Shown: positions 16,455 to 24,878, counted from the first letter of the stretch. The stretch: DNA of 40,705 nt from Caryophanales bacterium UBA6769 (GCA_002453275.1 DKGN01000169.1:1-40705), one strand, 5' to 3'. Numbers and translations are program-made. The notes: generated by a model from the letters alone, not told the origin.

Positions 16455-16849
16455 TGTATTCTCTCTCTTCTTTGCGATTTGCTAGAGGAATGTACTATTA
16501 TCCAAAATTTTTATAGTCCTATTAAACCACATTGAACTCAACACAATCTAAACAATTACATTTTTGTAGTTCTTTTTACTCAGTAATTATTGGATATTAA
16601 AGATAGAGTGAGGCGAGGATGATTTACTACGCATTAAGAAGGTCATAAAGCGGAAAAAAATAGAATGAATATGAAGTTATGCGATTCAGATGTACGGTAC
16701 GACAGGCTACTAAGAAAGCAACCAAGCTTGTGGGAAGAGTGATTATTATCCTTGCATTATTAATGAAATAAAAAACGGGTAAAGGTGATCGTACCCTTAC
16801 CCGAGTGTAATCAATATGAATTCAATAGTTGCAGTGTGAATTAAATAAG
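16455..16849. other. 395-bp stretch without a confident gene
   Basis: It contains the upstream region of the chemotaxis gene and, at 16771-16803, a terminator for the gene to the right. A 30-codon ORF on the plus strand (16679-16771) ends in a hydrophobic helix (RVIIILALLMK), but has no ribosome binding site, so I do not call it a gene. Confidence 0.5.
16771..16803 (-). terminator. Terminator downstream of PIN-domain gene
   Basis: On the minus strand CGGGTAAGGG-type sequence pairs with CCTTTACCCG (one bulge) and is followed by TTTTTTATTTC. It lies 47 bases past the PIN gene's stop codon. Confidence 0.75.
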
Positions 16850-17494
16850 TTATTTTATAATAGCACCAATTACTCCTACAATTATGGCAAGCACGACAAT
16901 AATACCAATACTGAATTGCACGACTAGTGTAATATTATCATACAAGTTTTTAAGGCCTAGAAAAAATCGTTGGATTGGATTTAAATCCCTTTGCATAGCA
17001 GGTGAATATGTCCCCTGTTTATTTTGTTCTTTTCTCCGAACTTTGTTGAATTGGTCAATATCAAATTCAACAGATTCTAAATTAGCAGCATTTGCGATTA
17101 TTTTGGCCCCACGGTCTAATGTTAAAAATAACACTTTTTCATTCTGACTGTCACGATAATGAAGGTAGCTAGCGATAATTTGGTCATCTGGACGTACGGA
17201 TAGCTGATACTGTTCGGCTACAGAAGTGGGTGCAGGTTCAATAATATTGACCCGAACTAAATCCAGTACGCGAAAAGCTTCTCTCGCTTCGAAGGAACGT
17301 CTTTGCTCCTCATCGGTCGCATCGGCAGGTGCATTTTTTAAATTGTCTAATTCATCGAAGGCTTGTTTCGAAATGATGACGGTTTCATTTTGTAGCTTTG
17401 TGAATACACCAGGAGCACCCATGACAAAGTTAGTGTCCGGACATAGAATGTAGCCTTGATTTAAGTACGGTTGCAGACTCTTGTAGTAATAAAC
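16850..17494 (-). pseudogene. PIN-domain protein with C-terminal membrane anchor; start missing
   Basis: The frame encodes a PIN-like nuclease domain: LCPDTNFVM with the first acidic residue (just upstream of the ATG at 17422), AFDELDNLK with the second, and RPDDQIIASYL and TLDRGAKIIA with the later ones. A hydrophobic C-terminal helix (about 20 residues) anchors it. The first strand, with its catalytic Asp, precedes the only ATG, and the in-frame stop at 17495-17497 leaves no ATG, GTG or TTG with a binding site. So the gene is 5'-truncated or frameshifted. If it is translated from 17422 (190 aa) it lacks a key residue. It has its own terminator. Confidence 0.6.
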
Positions 17495-17567
17495 TCACAC
17501 ATTGAGAATAAGATTAAGGACCTAACCACAATTAATATGGAAAGGTCCACGTTCTTCTATTCTTCTT

Positions 17568-19268
17568 CTATTCGTCGCTACCTCGGTAACGGTTATATGG
17601 GAGCGGATTCCACGTGCGATAATTCATATCTTCATTTCGAAGTGTTTTTGGGATGTCATCTTGAATTTTTTTCGCTACGTCTAATTCGCGTTGTGCTTCT
17701 TCTTTATCTTGATACATAAATTCATCCGAGGCTACAGTAGGGGCTTGCTCGATTTTCTCCTTTAAGTCTTGAATGACCATATCTTGTTGGGATTTTAAGG
17801 AATCGAGTGCTTGCTTTCTCCACTCTGGCTGTAAGTCTCGATCGGTGTCTCCGACAAAGCTATATTCTTCGAACACCTCTTTGTAGACGCGATGGGCATT
17901 ATCACGGACGTCTAAAATAGCGGCCTCTAAATCACGTTTGTTTAATTCTGCGGGTGTTAATGGGTTATCACGCTTCGGTCCCCCTAACCGAGTGCGTTCT
18001 AAATAATATGGAAATGTTCCTTTAATGATCTTTCCAACTGGTGAAATCGCTTCGTTGTTTTCGTCGACACCTTTTGGTTGAATCCCTTGCATGGCGATGC
18101 GGGCAGATTCAGGGCGAACGATTTCCTTCGGTGGCAAGATTCCATGGCGTAGCATCTCCCTTACATTTGTACCTGAAATATTAATTCTGTAGCTTTCATC
18201 GTGTTGACACGATTGTGTAGTTGCGGGTGTATCACAACGCATGCAGTAAAAGACTTCATGGAAGAGACGGATGTCAATTCCGAGTTCTTCTGGTGTGTAT
18301 TCATCAAAAATGGTGTGGCTTGCGTATTTGTCATAATAATCTCCAATTCCCGCATGATCACGTCCAATTAATGCATGGGTACATCCGTAATTTTTCATAA
18401 TTAATGCATGGAGTACAGTTTCACGTGGACCGGCAAAAATATAAGTTACACGCAACGGGGCTAGAATAGCCCGTTCCTTTGGATAATAGGTTTCTAGTAC
18501 ACTTCGGTATGAAAGCATCCGAAATTCGTGGCGAGTGTATTCACGTTTCGCCATTTCGACGAGTGGTTGAAGTAACAGTCCATCAATTTCTTCCAATGCA
18601 TTTTTATGAATGTATTCATGGCCGCGGTGGAGCGGATTTGCTCCAGTAATAAAACCGGCAGCTGAGCGGAATTTCTTTTCCTCGTAAAAAAGACGCCACG
18701 TATCGATTGGTTCTAAGCGAAGCTTTTCAAACGGTCCCCAGTCCACACGACGGAGTAACGTAATGGGTCCTCCCAATGCGATGTCACCCATACGACGAAA
18801 AATTGCATCGACCCCAGGATGATCACGGTCGGTCGTGCCGAACAGATGAGAAGCCCGTTCCTTTTTATCGTACGCAAATATATCTTCAATTTTTTGGATA
18901 GCAACTGGCTCCTTGCTTTCATCGACGAGTGCAACTTCATCACCGACAGATAAAGACTGAACTATTTCTTGATTGCGTTCTCCAGTCGGAGCAAAGCTTA
19001 ATGGAACTGGCCAGACGAGTCCATTTGCTAGACGGCCTTCTCGAAGGACAGACTTGTAATCTTTTTCGTTCATGAATCCTTCGTTCGGTGAAAGGACTCC
19101 AGTCGCAATCATTTCAATAGTAATAACAGCCTCAAGATCAATCATGATCTTTGGCAATTGCTTTGCCCTTATGAGTTCATTGTCACGAGCCTCGCCTGTT
19201 AACACTTTATTTATAAGTGTGCCTCCGTGAGGCTGTTGTGGGTAGTTGGTTAATATTTCTTGTTTCAT
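17568..19268 (-). CDS. sat: Sulfate adenylyltransferase (ATP sulfurylase) with C-terminal extension
   Basis: A 566-residue ATP sulfurylase, which makes adenosine 5'-phosphosulfate from sulfate and ATP. The PUA-like N-terminal domain is followed by the catalytic domain with NPLHRGH (211-217), IGRDHAG (301-307) and ISGTNVR (364-370). Cys342, Cys345, Cys354 and His356 form a likely zinc site as in Thermus ATP sulfurylase. Residues from about 390 to 566 go beyond the usual length of about 380-390 for Bacillus Sat; this part is charged, helical and has no P-loop, so it is not APS kinase. The usual QTRNP motif reads TGANP. ATG at 19268 follows AAGGGGGAAG. No other sulfur genes are next to it. Confidence 0.9.
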   Translation of the reverse strand: MKQEILTNYPQQPHGGTLINKVLTGEARDNELIRAKQLPKIMIDLEAVITIEMIATGVLSPNEGFMNEKDYKSVLREGRLANGLVWPVPLSFAPTGERNQEIVQSLSVGDEVALVDESKEPVAIQKIEDIFAYDKKERASHLFGTTDRDHPGVDAIFRRMGDIALGGPITLLRRVDWGPFEKLRLEPIDTWRLFYEEKKFRSAAGFITGANPLHRGHEYIHKNALEEIDGLLLQPLVEMAKREYTRHEFRMLSYRSVLETYYPKERAILAPLRVTYIFAGPRETVLHALIMKNYGCTHALIGRDHAGIGDYYDKYASHTIFDEYTPEELGIDIRLFHEVFYCMRCDTPATTQSCQHDESYRINISGTNVREMLRHGILPPKEIVRPESARIAMQGIQPKGVDENNEAISPVGKIIKGTFPYYLERTRLGGPKRDNPLTPAELNKRDLEAAILDVRDNAHRVYKEVFEEYSFVGDTDRDLQPEWRKQALDSLKSQQDMVIQDLKEKIEQAPTVASDEFMYQDKEEAQRELDVAKKIQDDIPKTLRNEDMNYRTWNPLPYNRYRGSDE

Positions 19269-19326
19269 CACACTTCCCCCTTGGAACTTTTCTTTTTGGA
19301 TAATGGAGACTTTTCCGACACCTTTA

Positions 19327-19355
19327 AATGTAACTTCGATAGAAAACGCTTTCAA
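19327..19355 (-). promoter_or_regulatory. Promoter of sat overlapped by a cre-like site
   Basis: On the minus strand TTGAAA (19350-19355) and TACATT (19327-19332) are exactly 17 bases apart. TGAAAGCGTTTTCT (19341-19354) matches the CcpA operator pattern TGWNANCGNTNWCA at all but the last base, and covers the -35 and spacer. The leader would be about 50 bases. Confidence 0.5.
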
Positions 19356-19530
19356 ACACTGTATCTAAATAATATCATGTCTGCCATCTAACGAAAAGGT
19401 GAAATTCAAAAGTTACGAATCAACATCATTTACGTATGCATCCTTGTCTTTTTTATGAATTTTTGTGTTTATGACTGTAAAATAGGTCAAAAACAATCTA
19501 TGATAATAGTAGTAGAAAGAGAGTGATAGA

Positions 19531-20091
19531 ATGAAACCTGAGACAACTGATGAGACAGTTAATGTAAAGCAACGGAATTATACACCATTAATTTGGGCAG
19601 TGTCTGTTGTAGCTGTTATTATTATATTGTCAATTAATTATATACCACGGAGCACAACAGATACGATTATGGGAGTACAATTGACAGTCCTTCCGTTAAT
19701 TAATGCGTTTCTAAATGGGACTGCTTTCCTTCTGCTCATTGGTGCATTAGTCATGATTAAGAGGGGTAATATTCCTGCACACCGTAATTTTATTTTTGCA
19801 GCTTTTATCTTAACATTTTTATTTTTAATCTGTTATCTTTCCTATCATGCGATGGCCGGCTCGACGAGTTATGGTGGGGAAGGTCTATTAAAGTATGTGT
19901 ACTACTTTATTTTAATTACTCATATTATTTTATCCACGATCCTATTACCATTATCATTATTTACGTTGACTAAAGGTTTGAATATGCAGAAAGCTAAACA
20001 CAAAAAAATTGCTCGCTGGACAATGCCGATCTGGTTATATGTTACTTTGACTGGTGTGCTTGTCTATTTGTTAATTTCTCCTTACTATTAG
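19531..20091 (+). CDS. DUF420 membrane protein (CtaM/YozB-like)
   Basis: A 186-residue protein with five predicted membrane helices. It belongs to DUF420, the family of B. subtilis YozB and Staphylococcus aureus CtaM, needed for maturation of haem-copper cytochrome oxidases. Conserved histidines are visible (PAHRNFIFAAF, CYLSYHAM, ITHIILS, KHKKIARWTMP), which suit a haem or metal role. ATG at 19531 follows GAGAGTGAT. It is monocistronic, ending in a strong terminator. No oxidase genes are in the window. Confidence 0.85.
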   Translation: MKPETTDETVNVKQRNYTPLIWAVSVVAVIIILSINYIPRSTTDTIMGVQLTVLPLINAFLNGTAFLLLIGALVMIKRGNIPAHRNFIFAAFILTFLFLICYLSYHAMAGSTSYGGEGLLKYVYYFILITHIILSTILLPLSLFTLTKGLNMQKAKHKKIARWTMPIWLYVTLTGVLVYLLISPYY

Positions 20092-20123
20092 ATGGAAAAT
20101 GAATGTTTGATATAATTCGGATA

Positions 20124-20173
20124 GGGGCTGTCCAGAAAGTCATTGAAAAATGACTTTCTGTGACAGCCCCTTA
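20124..20173 (+). terminator. Strong terminator after DUF420 gene
   Basis: GGGGCTGTC, one bulged base, AGAAAGTCATT pairs with AATGACTTTCTGTGACAGCCCC across a GAAA loop; followed by TTATTTATTT. This GGGGCTGTC/GACAGCCCC form recurs in many Bacillus genomes. Confidence 0.8.
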
Positions 20174-20230
20174 TTTATTTAATCTCTCAAGCCTATTAAG
20201 TAAGAAAGAGGCATCGGATAAAATAGGCAC

Positions 20231-21289
20231 TTAACCTTGCTGTATCGCTTTCCTTACGATTGGAGCTACTTCTGTTCCGAGTAGTTCGATAGAGCGGAGA
20301 AGGTCACGATGGGGCATTGTTCCTACGTTAACGTGAAGGAAGAAGCGGGTAACCCCCAAATTTTTATGCAACAAGATAATTTTTTCTGCGACATATTCAG
20401 GATCCCCAACATAAAGTGAGCCTCTTAAACTGCGTGCCGCATCGAATGTCTCGCGTGTGTAAGGTGGCCAACCGCGTTCTCTTCCAATGACGTTCATTTG
20501 TGCAGCGGTTGGTGGATAAAAAATCTCTGCCGCTTCTTCGTTCGTTTCTGCCAAAAATCCGTGTGAATGGGTGGCGATTTGGAGTTCGTCTGGGTTATGA
20601 CCGGCTTGTTCTGCCGCTTGTTTATACAAGCTTACGATCGGGGCAAACTTTTCTGGCATTCCTCCGATAATCGCTAATGCTAATGGGAGACCTAATGCTC
20701 CTGCCCGTGCCGCGGATTGTGGATTACCGCCGCTTGCAATCCAAATAGGTAACGGTTGTTGGACCGGGCGAGGATAAATACCGAGTCCATGAATAGGTGC
20801 ACGATGCTTGCCCGACCAGGTGACCTTCTCTGATGCTTGAATCGCTAGAAGTAAATCAAGCTTTTCGTTAAATAGTGCATCATAATCTTCCAAACTATAT
20901 CCGAAAAGCGGAAATGATTCGATGAAGGAGCCTCTTCCGGCCATAATTTCTGCTCGCCCACCTGAAATGCCGTCAAGTGTTGCAAAATCTTGAAAAACGC
21001 GGACAGGATCAGCAGAAGAGAGGACAGATACCGCGCTCGTTAGCCTAATATTTTTCGTCATCGGTGCTGCGGCTGCAAGCACAACAGCGGGCGAAGAGCT
21101 TGCGTAATCCTTTCGGTGATGCTCGCCAACGCCATACACGTCTAGACCAACCTTGTCTGCCAAGACAATTTCTTCAACAGCACGCTGGAGTCGTTCTGCA
21201 TGGCTAATTGTTTCCCCGGTTATTGGATTTGTCGTTGCTTCTAAAAATGTGCTAATTCCTATCTCGAATTTTGATTTCTCAGTAGTCAT
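20231..21289 (-). CDS. LLM-class flavin-dependent oxidoreductase
   Basis: A 352-residue luciferase-like monooxygenase-fold protein. Typical features: GISTFLE opening, VYGVGEHHRKDYASSSPAVV, RLTSAVSVLSSADPVRVFQD, SGGRAEIMAGRGSF, PLPIWIASGGNP and the late YVGDPEYVAEKI. This group uses FMN or F420-type flavins on varied substrates; the substrate is not predictable here. ATG at 21289 is chosen over an upstream in-frame ATG because AAAGGTGA precedes it by 7 bases. It is divergent from the ArsR gene; the intergenic region carries that gene's promoter and operator. Confidence 0.88.
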   Translation of the reverse strand: MTTEKSKFEIGISTFLEATTNPITGETISHAERLQRAVEEIVLADKVGLDVYGVGEHHRKDYASSSPAVVLAAAAPMTKNIRLTSAVSVLSSADPVRVFQDFATLDGISGGRAEIMAGRGSFIESFPLFGYSLEDYDALFNEKLDLLLAIQASEKVTWSGKHRAPIHGLGIYPRPVQQPLPIWIASGGNPQSAARAGALGLPLALAIIGGMPEKFAPIVSLYKQAAEQAGHNPDELQIATHSHGFLAETNEEAAEIFYPPTAAQMNVIGRERGWPPYTRETFDAARSLRGSLYVGDPEYVAEKIILLHKNLGVTRFFLHVNVGTMPHRDLLRSIELLGTEVAPIVRKAIQQG

Positions 21290-21410
21290 TTTTACGTCAC
21301 CTTTACATGTTTTATTTTTTAGTATAACAGACATTTTACAATCGTATGTACTCTTAGATTGTTTGAATATGGATACGTTTGAACCGTTTGGAAACATAAG
21401 TAATATTTTG

Positions 21411-21448
21411 TTTGCATGCAATATGTGTATATGATAATGTATTCATAT
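21411..21448 (+). promoter_or_regulatory. Promoter and operator of the ArsR gene
   Basis: TTTGCA (21411) and GATAAT (21433) are 16 bases apart. ATATGATAATGTATTCATAT (21429-21448) is an imperfect inverted repeat (ATATGA ... TCATAT) covering the -10, typical of ArsR/SmtB autoregulation. The block ATATGATAATGTAT recurs upstream of the P-type ATPase. Confidence 0.55.
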
Positions 21449-21466
21449 AAGGGGGTTAAATAGCTT

Positions 21467-21778
21467 ATGATAGATAAAAATATCGAAGAGGATTTAGATG
21501 AAGAAACATTATTTATTGTATCTCAAACATTTAAAGCACTGGGAGATCCAACAAGGATTCGAATATTGCATCTTCTTTATCAAAAAGAATGCTCCGTAAA
21601 TGAAATTGCGGATATATTGGAACTAGGACAATCGACAGTCTCGCATCAGCTACGTTTTTTGAAAAATTTACGATTAGTTAAAAATCGTCGTGCTGGAACG
21701 ACAATGTTCTATTCGCATGATGATGAACACGTCATACAAATTTTGGAACAAATGATAGCTCACGCTCGGCACACATAA
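21467..21778 (+). CDS. ArsR/SmtB family metal sensor, CzrA-type
   Basis: A 103-residue winged-helix repressor that leaves DNA on binding metal. The recognition helix is GQSTVSHQLRFLK. The last helix carries Asp86, His88, His99 and His102 with the exact D-x-H-(x10)-H-x2-H spacing of Staphylococcus CzrA, the alpha-5 site for zinc or cobalt. The CadC-type cysteine pair of alpha-3 is absent (only Cys42). Start ATG at 21467, with GGGGG upstream. It is followed by a P1B-4 metal ATPase gene, the presumed target. Confidence 0.87.
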   Translation: MIDKNIEEDLDEETLFIVSQTFKALGDPTRIRILHLLYQKECSVNEIADILELGQSTVSHQLRFLKNLRLVKNRRAGTTMFYSHDDEHVIQILEQMIAHARHT

Positions 21779-21794
21779 TGATTTTGTACACATA

Positions 21795-21857
21795 TACACA
21801 TGTTTTGAAGAAAGGTGTTTCCCGATGGAATCATTTCTTTAAAGAAATACATGTGTA
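21795..21857. repeat. Nested inverted repeats between ArsR gene and ATPase gene
   Basis: TACACATGT (21795-21803) and ACATGTGTA (21849-21857) are perfect complements. Inside, ATTTCTTTAAAGAAAT (21833-21848) is itself a perfect palindrome. It could end the ArsR transcript or bind a regulator; there is no U tract right after the outer stem. Confidence 0.45.
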
Positions 21858-21900
21858 GTATAATTATAATATGACTATATGCTCATATGATAATGTATGA
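21858..21900 (+). promoter_or_regulatory. Candidate PerR-like box and ArsR operator upstream of ATPase
   Basis: GTATAATTATAATAT (21858-21872) matches the PerR box TTATAATNATTATAA at 11 of 14 fixed positions and contains a TATAAT -10. TCATATGATAATGTATGA (21883-21900) repeats the ArsR operator core. From here to the ATPase start (22138) is a leader of about 235 bases with no gene and no riboswitch that I recognise. AT-richness makes chance matches possible. Confidence 0.4.
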
Positions 21901-22137
21901 ATGTAGTAGGTAACAAATCTGAAACAGTGATTAGACGAATAAAGACTTGGGGTAGTATGTCAAGAGGATGATAATTAGGTCTTTGATTATGAAAGTACGA
22001 TTTAACTAAAAAAGGCTATACTACACTTAATAACTAATGGAACTTTCGTGATAAACAAAAGGTGTTATTTAGTCAGTTAGCAAGGGGATAATGGGGGAAA
22101 TAAATAACTAAACATAATATACGAGGAGAGAATCTGT

Positions 22138-24060
22138 ATGAATGAATTACATCAAGATGATTATGAGCAGCCTCAAGATCACGATCATAGTCATGGTGGT
22201 AAAGCTGAAATCGTTTTGTTTTTTGCAGGTCTTGTTACCTTTTTAATTGCCTCCTTTTTAAATACAGGATCAATAAAGACGACCTTATACATTACGTCAC
22301 TAGCGTTATCTGGTTATCATATTATTTTTGAAGGCTTTTTAGATACGTTTCAACAAACAATGAAGCGGAAGAAATTCATACCAAACATTCATATTTTAAT
22401 GACTTTAGCTGCGATTGGCGCTGTCATTATTGGTGAATATATGGAAGCGGCATTGCTCATTCTCATCTTTGGCGGAGCCCACTTTCTAGAGGGCTATGCA
22501 GAAGCTAAGAGTAACAAAGAGATTACAAACTTAATTAAAATCAACCCAACGACTGCCAGAAGGTTGGGAGTAAACGGTAAAATTGAAATTGTCGATGTCT
22601 CGGTATTACGGGTTGGAGATAAATTATCGATTTTAAATGGTGATCAAATACCGACAGATGGGATTGTCCTATCGGGGAACAGCTCAGTCGATCAGTCATC
22701 AATCACAGGGGAAAGTATTCCTGTTGAAAAAAGTACAGGAGATATGTTGTACGGTAGTACGATAAATGGTTCGGGAACGTTAGTGATGGAAGTGACGAAA
22801 GACAGCTCAGAAACTGTTATTTCTAAAATTATTGAAATGGTCAGTCAAACCCAACAAAACATATCAAAAACAGCAGCTCTTATCAAAAAAATAGAGCCTG
22901 TCTATGTTACAATCGTTCTTTTATTAACGCCTTTGTTCTATTTAATAGGTTTATACGTATTCGATTGGACAGCATATGATAGCTTTTATCGTACAATGGT
23001 ATTTCTCATTGCTACTTCTCCATGTGCGTTAGCAGTAACAGATATACCGGCAACACTTTCAGCGATTAGCAACTTAGCAAAACGAGGTGTGCTATTTAAA
23101 GGTGGTTCTTATTTATCGAATCTTTCGGATGTAACTGCTGTTGCTTTTGATAAAACAGGTACACTCACAACAGGAAAACCAGTTGTGACAGAAGTATATT
23201 TTGGAGACGAAGTGACAGAAGAACAGCAAATAGAGTTTGAAAATATTATTGTTTCAATGGAAAGCAAATCAAACCACCCGCTCGCTCGAGCGATTATAAA
23301 GCATTATAAAGATATCAGACCAACAGAAATTGAAGTAGAAAACATTATCGGTGTTGGATTAATCGCGATGTCTGGACAAATAATATATAAAATCGGAAAA
23401 CCAAATTCTTACAATGTCATTCCAACCGATATTAAAAAGCAAACTGAAGTCTTGGAACATGAAGGGAAGACGGTCGTATATTTTGGTACAGACGAAAAAG
23501 TCTTGGCTTTACTAGCGATTCAAGATGTCCCGAAAGATACTTCAAAAGCAGCCATTCAATACTTTAAAGATGAACACATTCATACAGTCATGCTTACAGG
23601 CGATGCCAAACGTACAGGTAAGGCAATTGGCCGTCAATTAAACATCGACGAAGTACGTGGAAATATTATGCCGGACGAAAAGGCTGAAATAATCTCAGAA
23701 TTAAAAGAAACATATCCAGTCATGGCCATGGTAGGTGACGGCGTAAACGATGCCCCTGCTCTTGTCACCGCAGATATTGGGATTGCAATGGGCGAAGGAA
23801 CAGATATCGCAATTGACGTTGCAGATGTAGTATTAATGAAAAATGACCTTTCAAAATTCGCTTACACACATAAACTAGCTAAAAAGCTTAGAAAAGTTGT
23901 TTGGCAAAATATATTTATTGCTTTAGCAGTCGTTTTAATGTTAGTCGTTTTAAATACGATAGGACAAATGAATATAACATTTGCAGTCATCTTTCATGAA
24001 GGAAGTACATTGGCCGTTATTTTTAATGGGTTAAGATTATTGAAAGGTGTAAAAGATTAA
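22138..24060 (+). CDS. P1B-4 heavy-metal ATPase (Zn/Co/Fe efflux, ZosA/PfeT-like)
   Basis: A 640-residue metal-exporting P-type ATPase. The N-terminus has a short His/Asp-rich tail (HDHDHSHGG-like) instead of an HMA domain. Motifs: ITGES, the SPC metal motif at about 294-296, phosphorylated Asp338 in DKTGT, GDGVNDAPAL, and HEGSTLAVIFNGLR in the last helix. SPC plus HEG(S/G)T defines subgroup P1B-4, which moves zinc, cobalt or iron(II); B. subtilis ZosA/PfeT has this length and type. ATG follows GAGGAGAG. The CzrA-type sensor upstream favours Zn/Co, while the PerR-like box would favour iron. Confidence 0.88.
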   Translation: MNELHQDDYEQPQDHDHSHGGKAEIVLFFAGLVTFLIASFLNTGSIKTTLYITSLALSGYHIIFEGFLDTFQQTMKRKKFIPNIHILMTLAAIGAVIIGEYMEAALLILIFGGAHFLEGYAEAKSNKEITNLIKINPTTARRLGVNGKIEIVDVSVLRVGDKLSILNGDQIPTDGIVLSGNSSVDQSSITGESIPVEKSTGDMLYGSTINGSGTLVMEVTKDSSETVISKIIEMVSQTQQNISKTAALIKKIEPVYVTIVLLLTPLFYLIGLYVFDWTAYDSFYRTMVFLIATSPCALAVTDIPATLSAISNLAKRGVLFKGGSYLSNLSDVTAVAFDKTGTLTTGKPVVTEVYFGDEVTEEQQIEFENIIVSMESKSNHPLARAIIKHYKDIRPTEIEVENIIGVGLIAMSGQIIYKIGKPNSYNVIPTDIKKQTEVLEHEGKTVVYFGTDEKVLALLAIQDVPKDTSKAAIQYFKDEHIHTVMLTGDAKRTGKAIGRQLNIDEVRGNIMPDEKAEIISELKETYPVMAMVGDGVNDAPALVTADIGIAMGEGTDIAIDVADVVLMKNDLSKFAYTHKLAKKLRKVVWQNIFIALAVVLMLVVLNTIGQMNITFAVIFHEGSTLAVIFNGLRLLKGVKD

Positions 24061-24113
24061 GCTTAAATTTTTTGATGTGAGAAATTAAATATAAAAATAA
24101 TAAGCTTTTCCAC

Positions 24114-24143
24114 TTGAAATACTTTACGGGGGTATAGTAATAT
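24114..24143 (+). promoter_or_regulatory. Copper operon promoter with CsoR-type operator
   Basis: TTGAAA (24114-24119) and TAATAT (24138-24143) are 18 bases apart. The spacer holds TACTTTACGGGGGTATAGTA (24120-24139), a near-perfect inverted repeat around GGGG, the form of CsoR operators in Bacillus. CsoR bound here would block RNA polymerase until Cu(I) is present. Confidence 0.72.
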
Positions 24144-24176
24144 AAGTGTGAAGTAAAAATTATGGAGGTTATCACC

Positions 24177-24386
24177 ATGAAACAAATCACATTACAAGTA
24201 CAAGGGATGTCTTGCGGACATTGTGTAAATTCAATTGAAAGTAGTGTAAGTAGCTTAAACGGAGTTAAATCTGTGAAGGTTCATTTAGATAATAGTGCGG
24301 TTGAGTTAGAGTTCGAAGCAAACATAGTTAGTTTAGAAGAAATAAAAAGTGAAATTGAAGAACAAGGTTATGAGGTAGTTGCATAA
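24177..24386 (+). CDS. copZ: Copper chaperone CopZ
   Basis: A 69-residue HMA-domain protein (beta-alpha-beta-beta-alpha-beta). Metal site GMSCGHC. It carries Cu(I) to the N-terminal domains of CopA. GGAGG lies 10 bases before the ATG at 24177; the upstream in-frame ATG at 24162 is part of that binding site region. First gene of the copper operon, directly behind the CsoR-type operator. Confidence 0.9.
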   Translation: MKQITLQVQGMSCGHCVNSIESSVSSLNGVKSVKVHLDNSAVELEFEANIVSLEEIKSEIEEQGYEVVA

Positions 24387-24507
24387 ATAGGCATTTCCCC
24401 TCAGGTTTTGTATTAATGAGATTAGGGTACCGTACTTTGTCCACTCCATTCGTACGGAATAAAGAAGTAACGTTTAACTCCTATTCCAATTGAAAGGATT
24501 GGGTATA

Positions 24508-24786
24508 ATGAAAAATGTACAGTTAGAGCTATATACACGGCCAACCTGTTCAGATTGTCAAGCAGGTAAATCTTTTTTAGAAAAACATCGTATTTCCTAT
24601 ATTAATCACGATCTATCAGAGCAACCAGAAAAGGAAAAAGAATTGCGTAAATTAACAGGAACTAGAATGGTGCCAGCCTTCGTATTTAAGGATAAGTCTT
24701 TATTAGGCAGGCTAAGTAAGCCGGAAGTATTGATAGGTTTTGAAAGCAATATAGATCGAGTCAAAAACATATTAAAAATAGACTAG
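24508..24786 (+). CDS. Glutaredoxin-like thioredoxin-fold protein in copper operon
   Basis: A 92-residue glutaredoxin-family protein. It opens with strand LELYTRPTC and redox motif CSDC, followed by the helix, a cis-proline loop (RMVPAFVF) and the DKSLLGRL turn. It could keep the cysteines of CopZ or CopA reduced or pass electrons to a copper-stressed thiol; this is inference from position. ATG at 24508 is chosen over the TTG at 24490 because AAAGGATTGGG precedes it. It sits 121 bases after copZ. Confidence 0.8.
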   Translation: MKNVQLELYTRPTCSDCQAGKSFLEKHRISYINHDLSEQPEKEKELRKLTGTRMVPAFVFKDKSLLGRLSKPEVLIGFESNIDRVKNILKID

Positions 24787-24878
24787 ATGCAATTATATCT
24801 GCAAAAGAAAAAACAGATACGAAGAAACCATTTATTATTTCTCATATAATTAGTCATTGATTAGGAGGTCATTGAAAA

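Noticed and set aside
16679..16771. A 30-codon hydrophobic peptide (possible small toxin) on the plus strand
   Set aside because: No ribosome binding site or promoter, and it runs into the terminator of the convergent PIN gene.
17568..18100. An APS kinase domain fused to Sat
   Set aside because: The extension has no P-loop (GxxGxGK[ST]) or other kinase motif.
21873..22137. A metal riboswitch in the ATPase leader
   Set aside because: No conserved NiCo, yybP or other known aptamer core is visible; the leader shows only AT-rich sequence and the ArsR operator-like motif.
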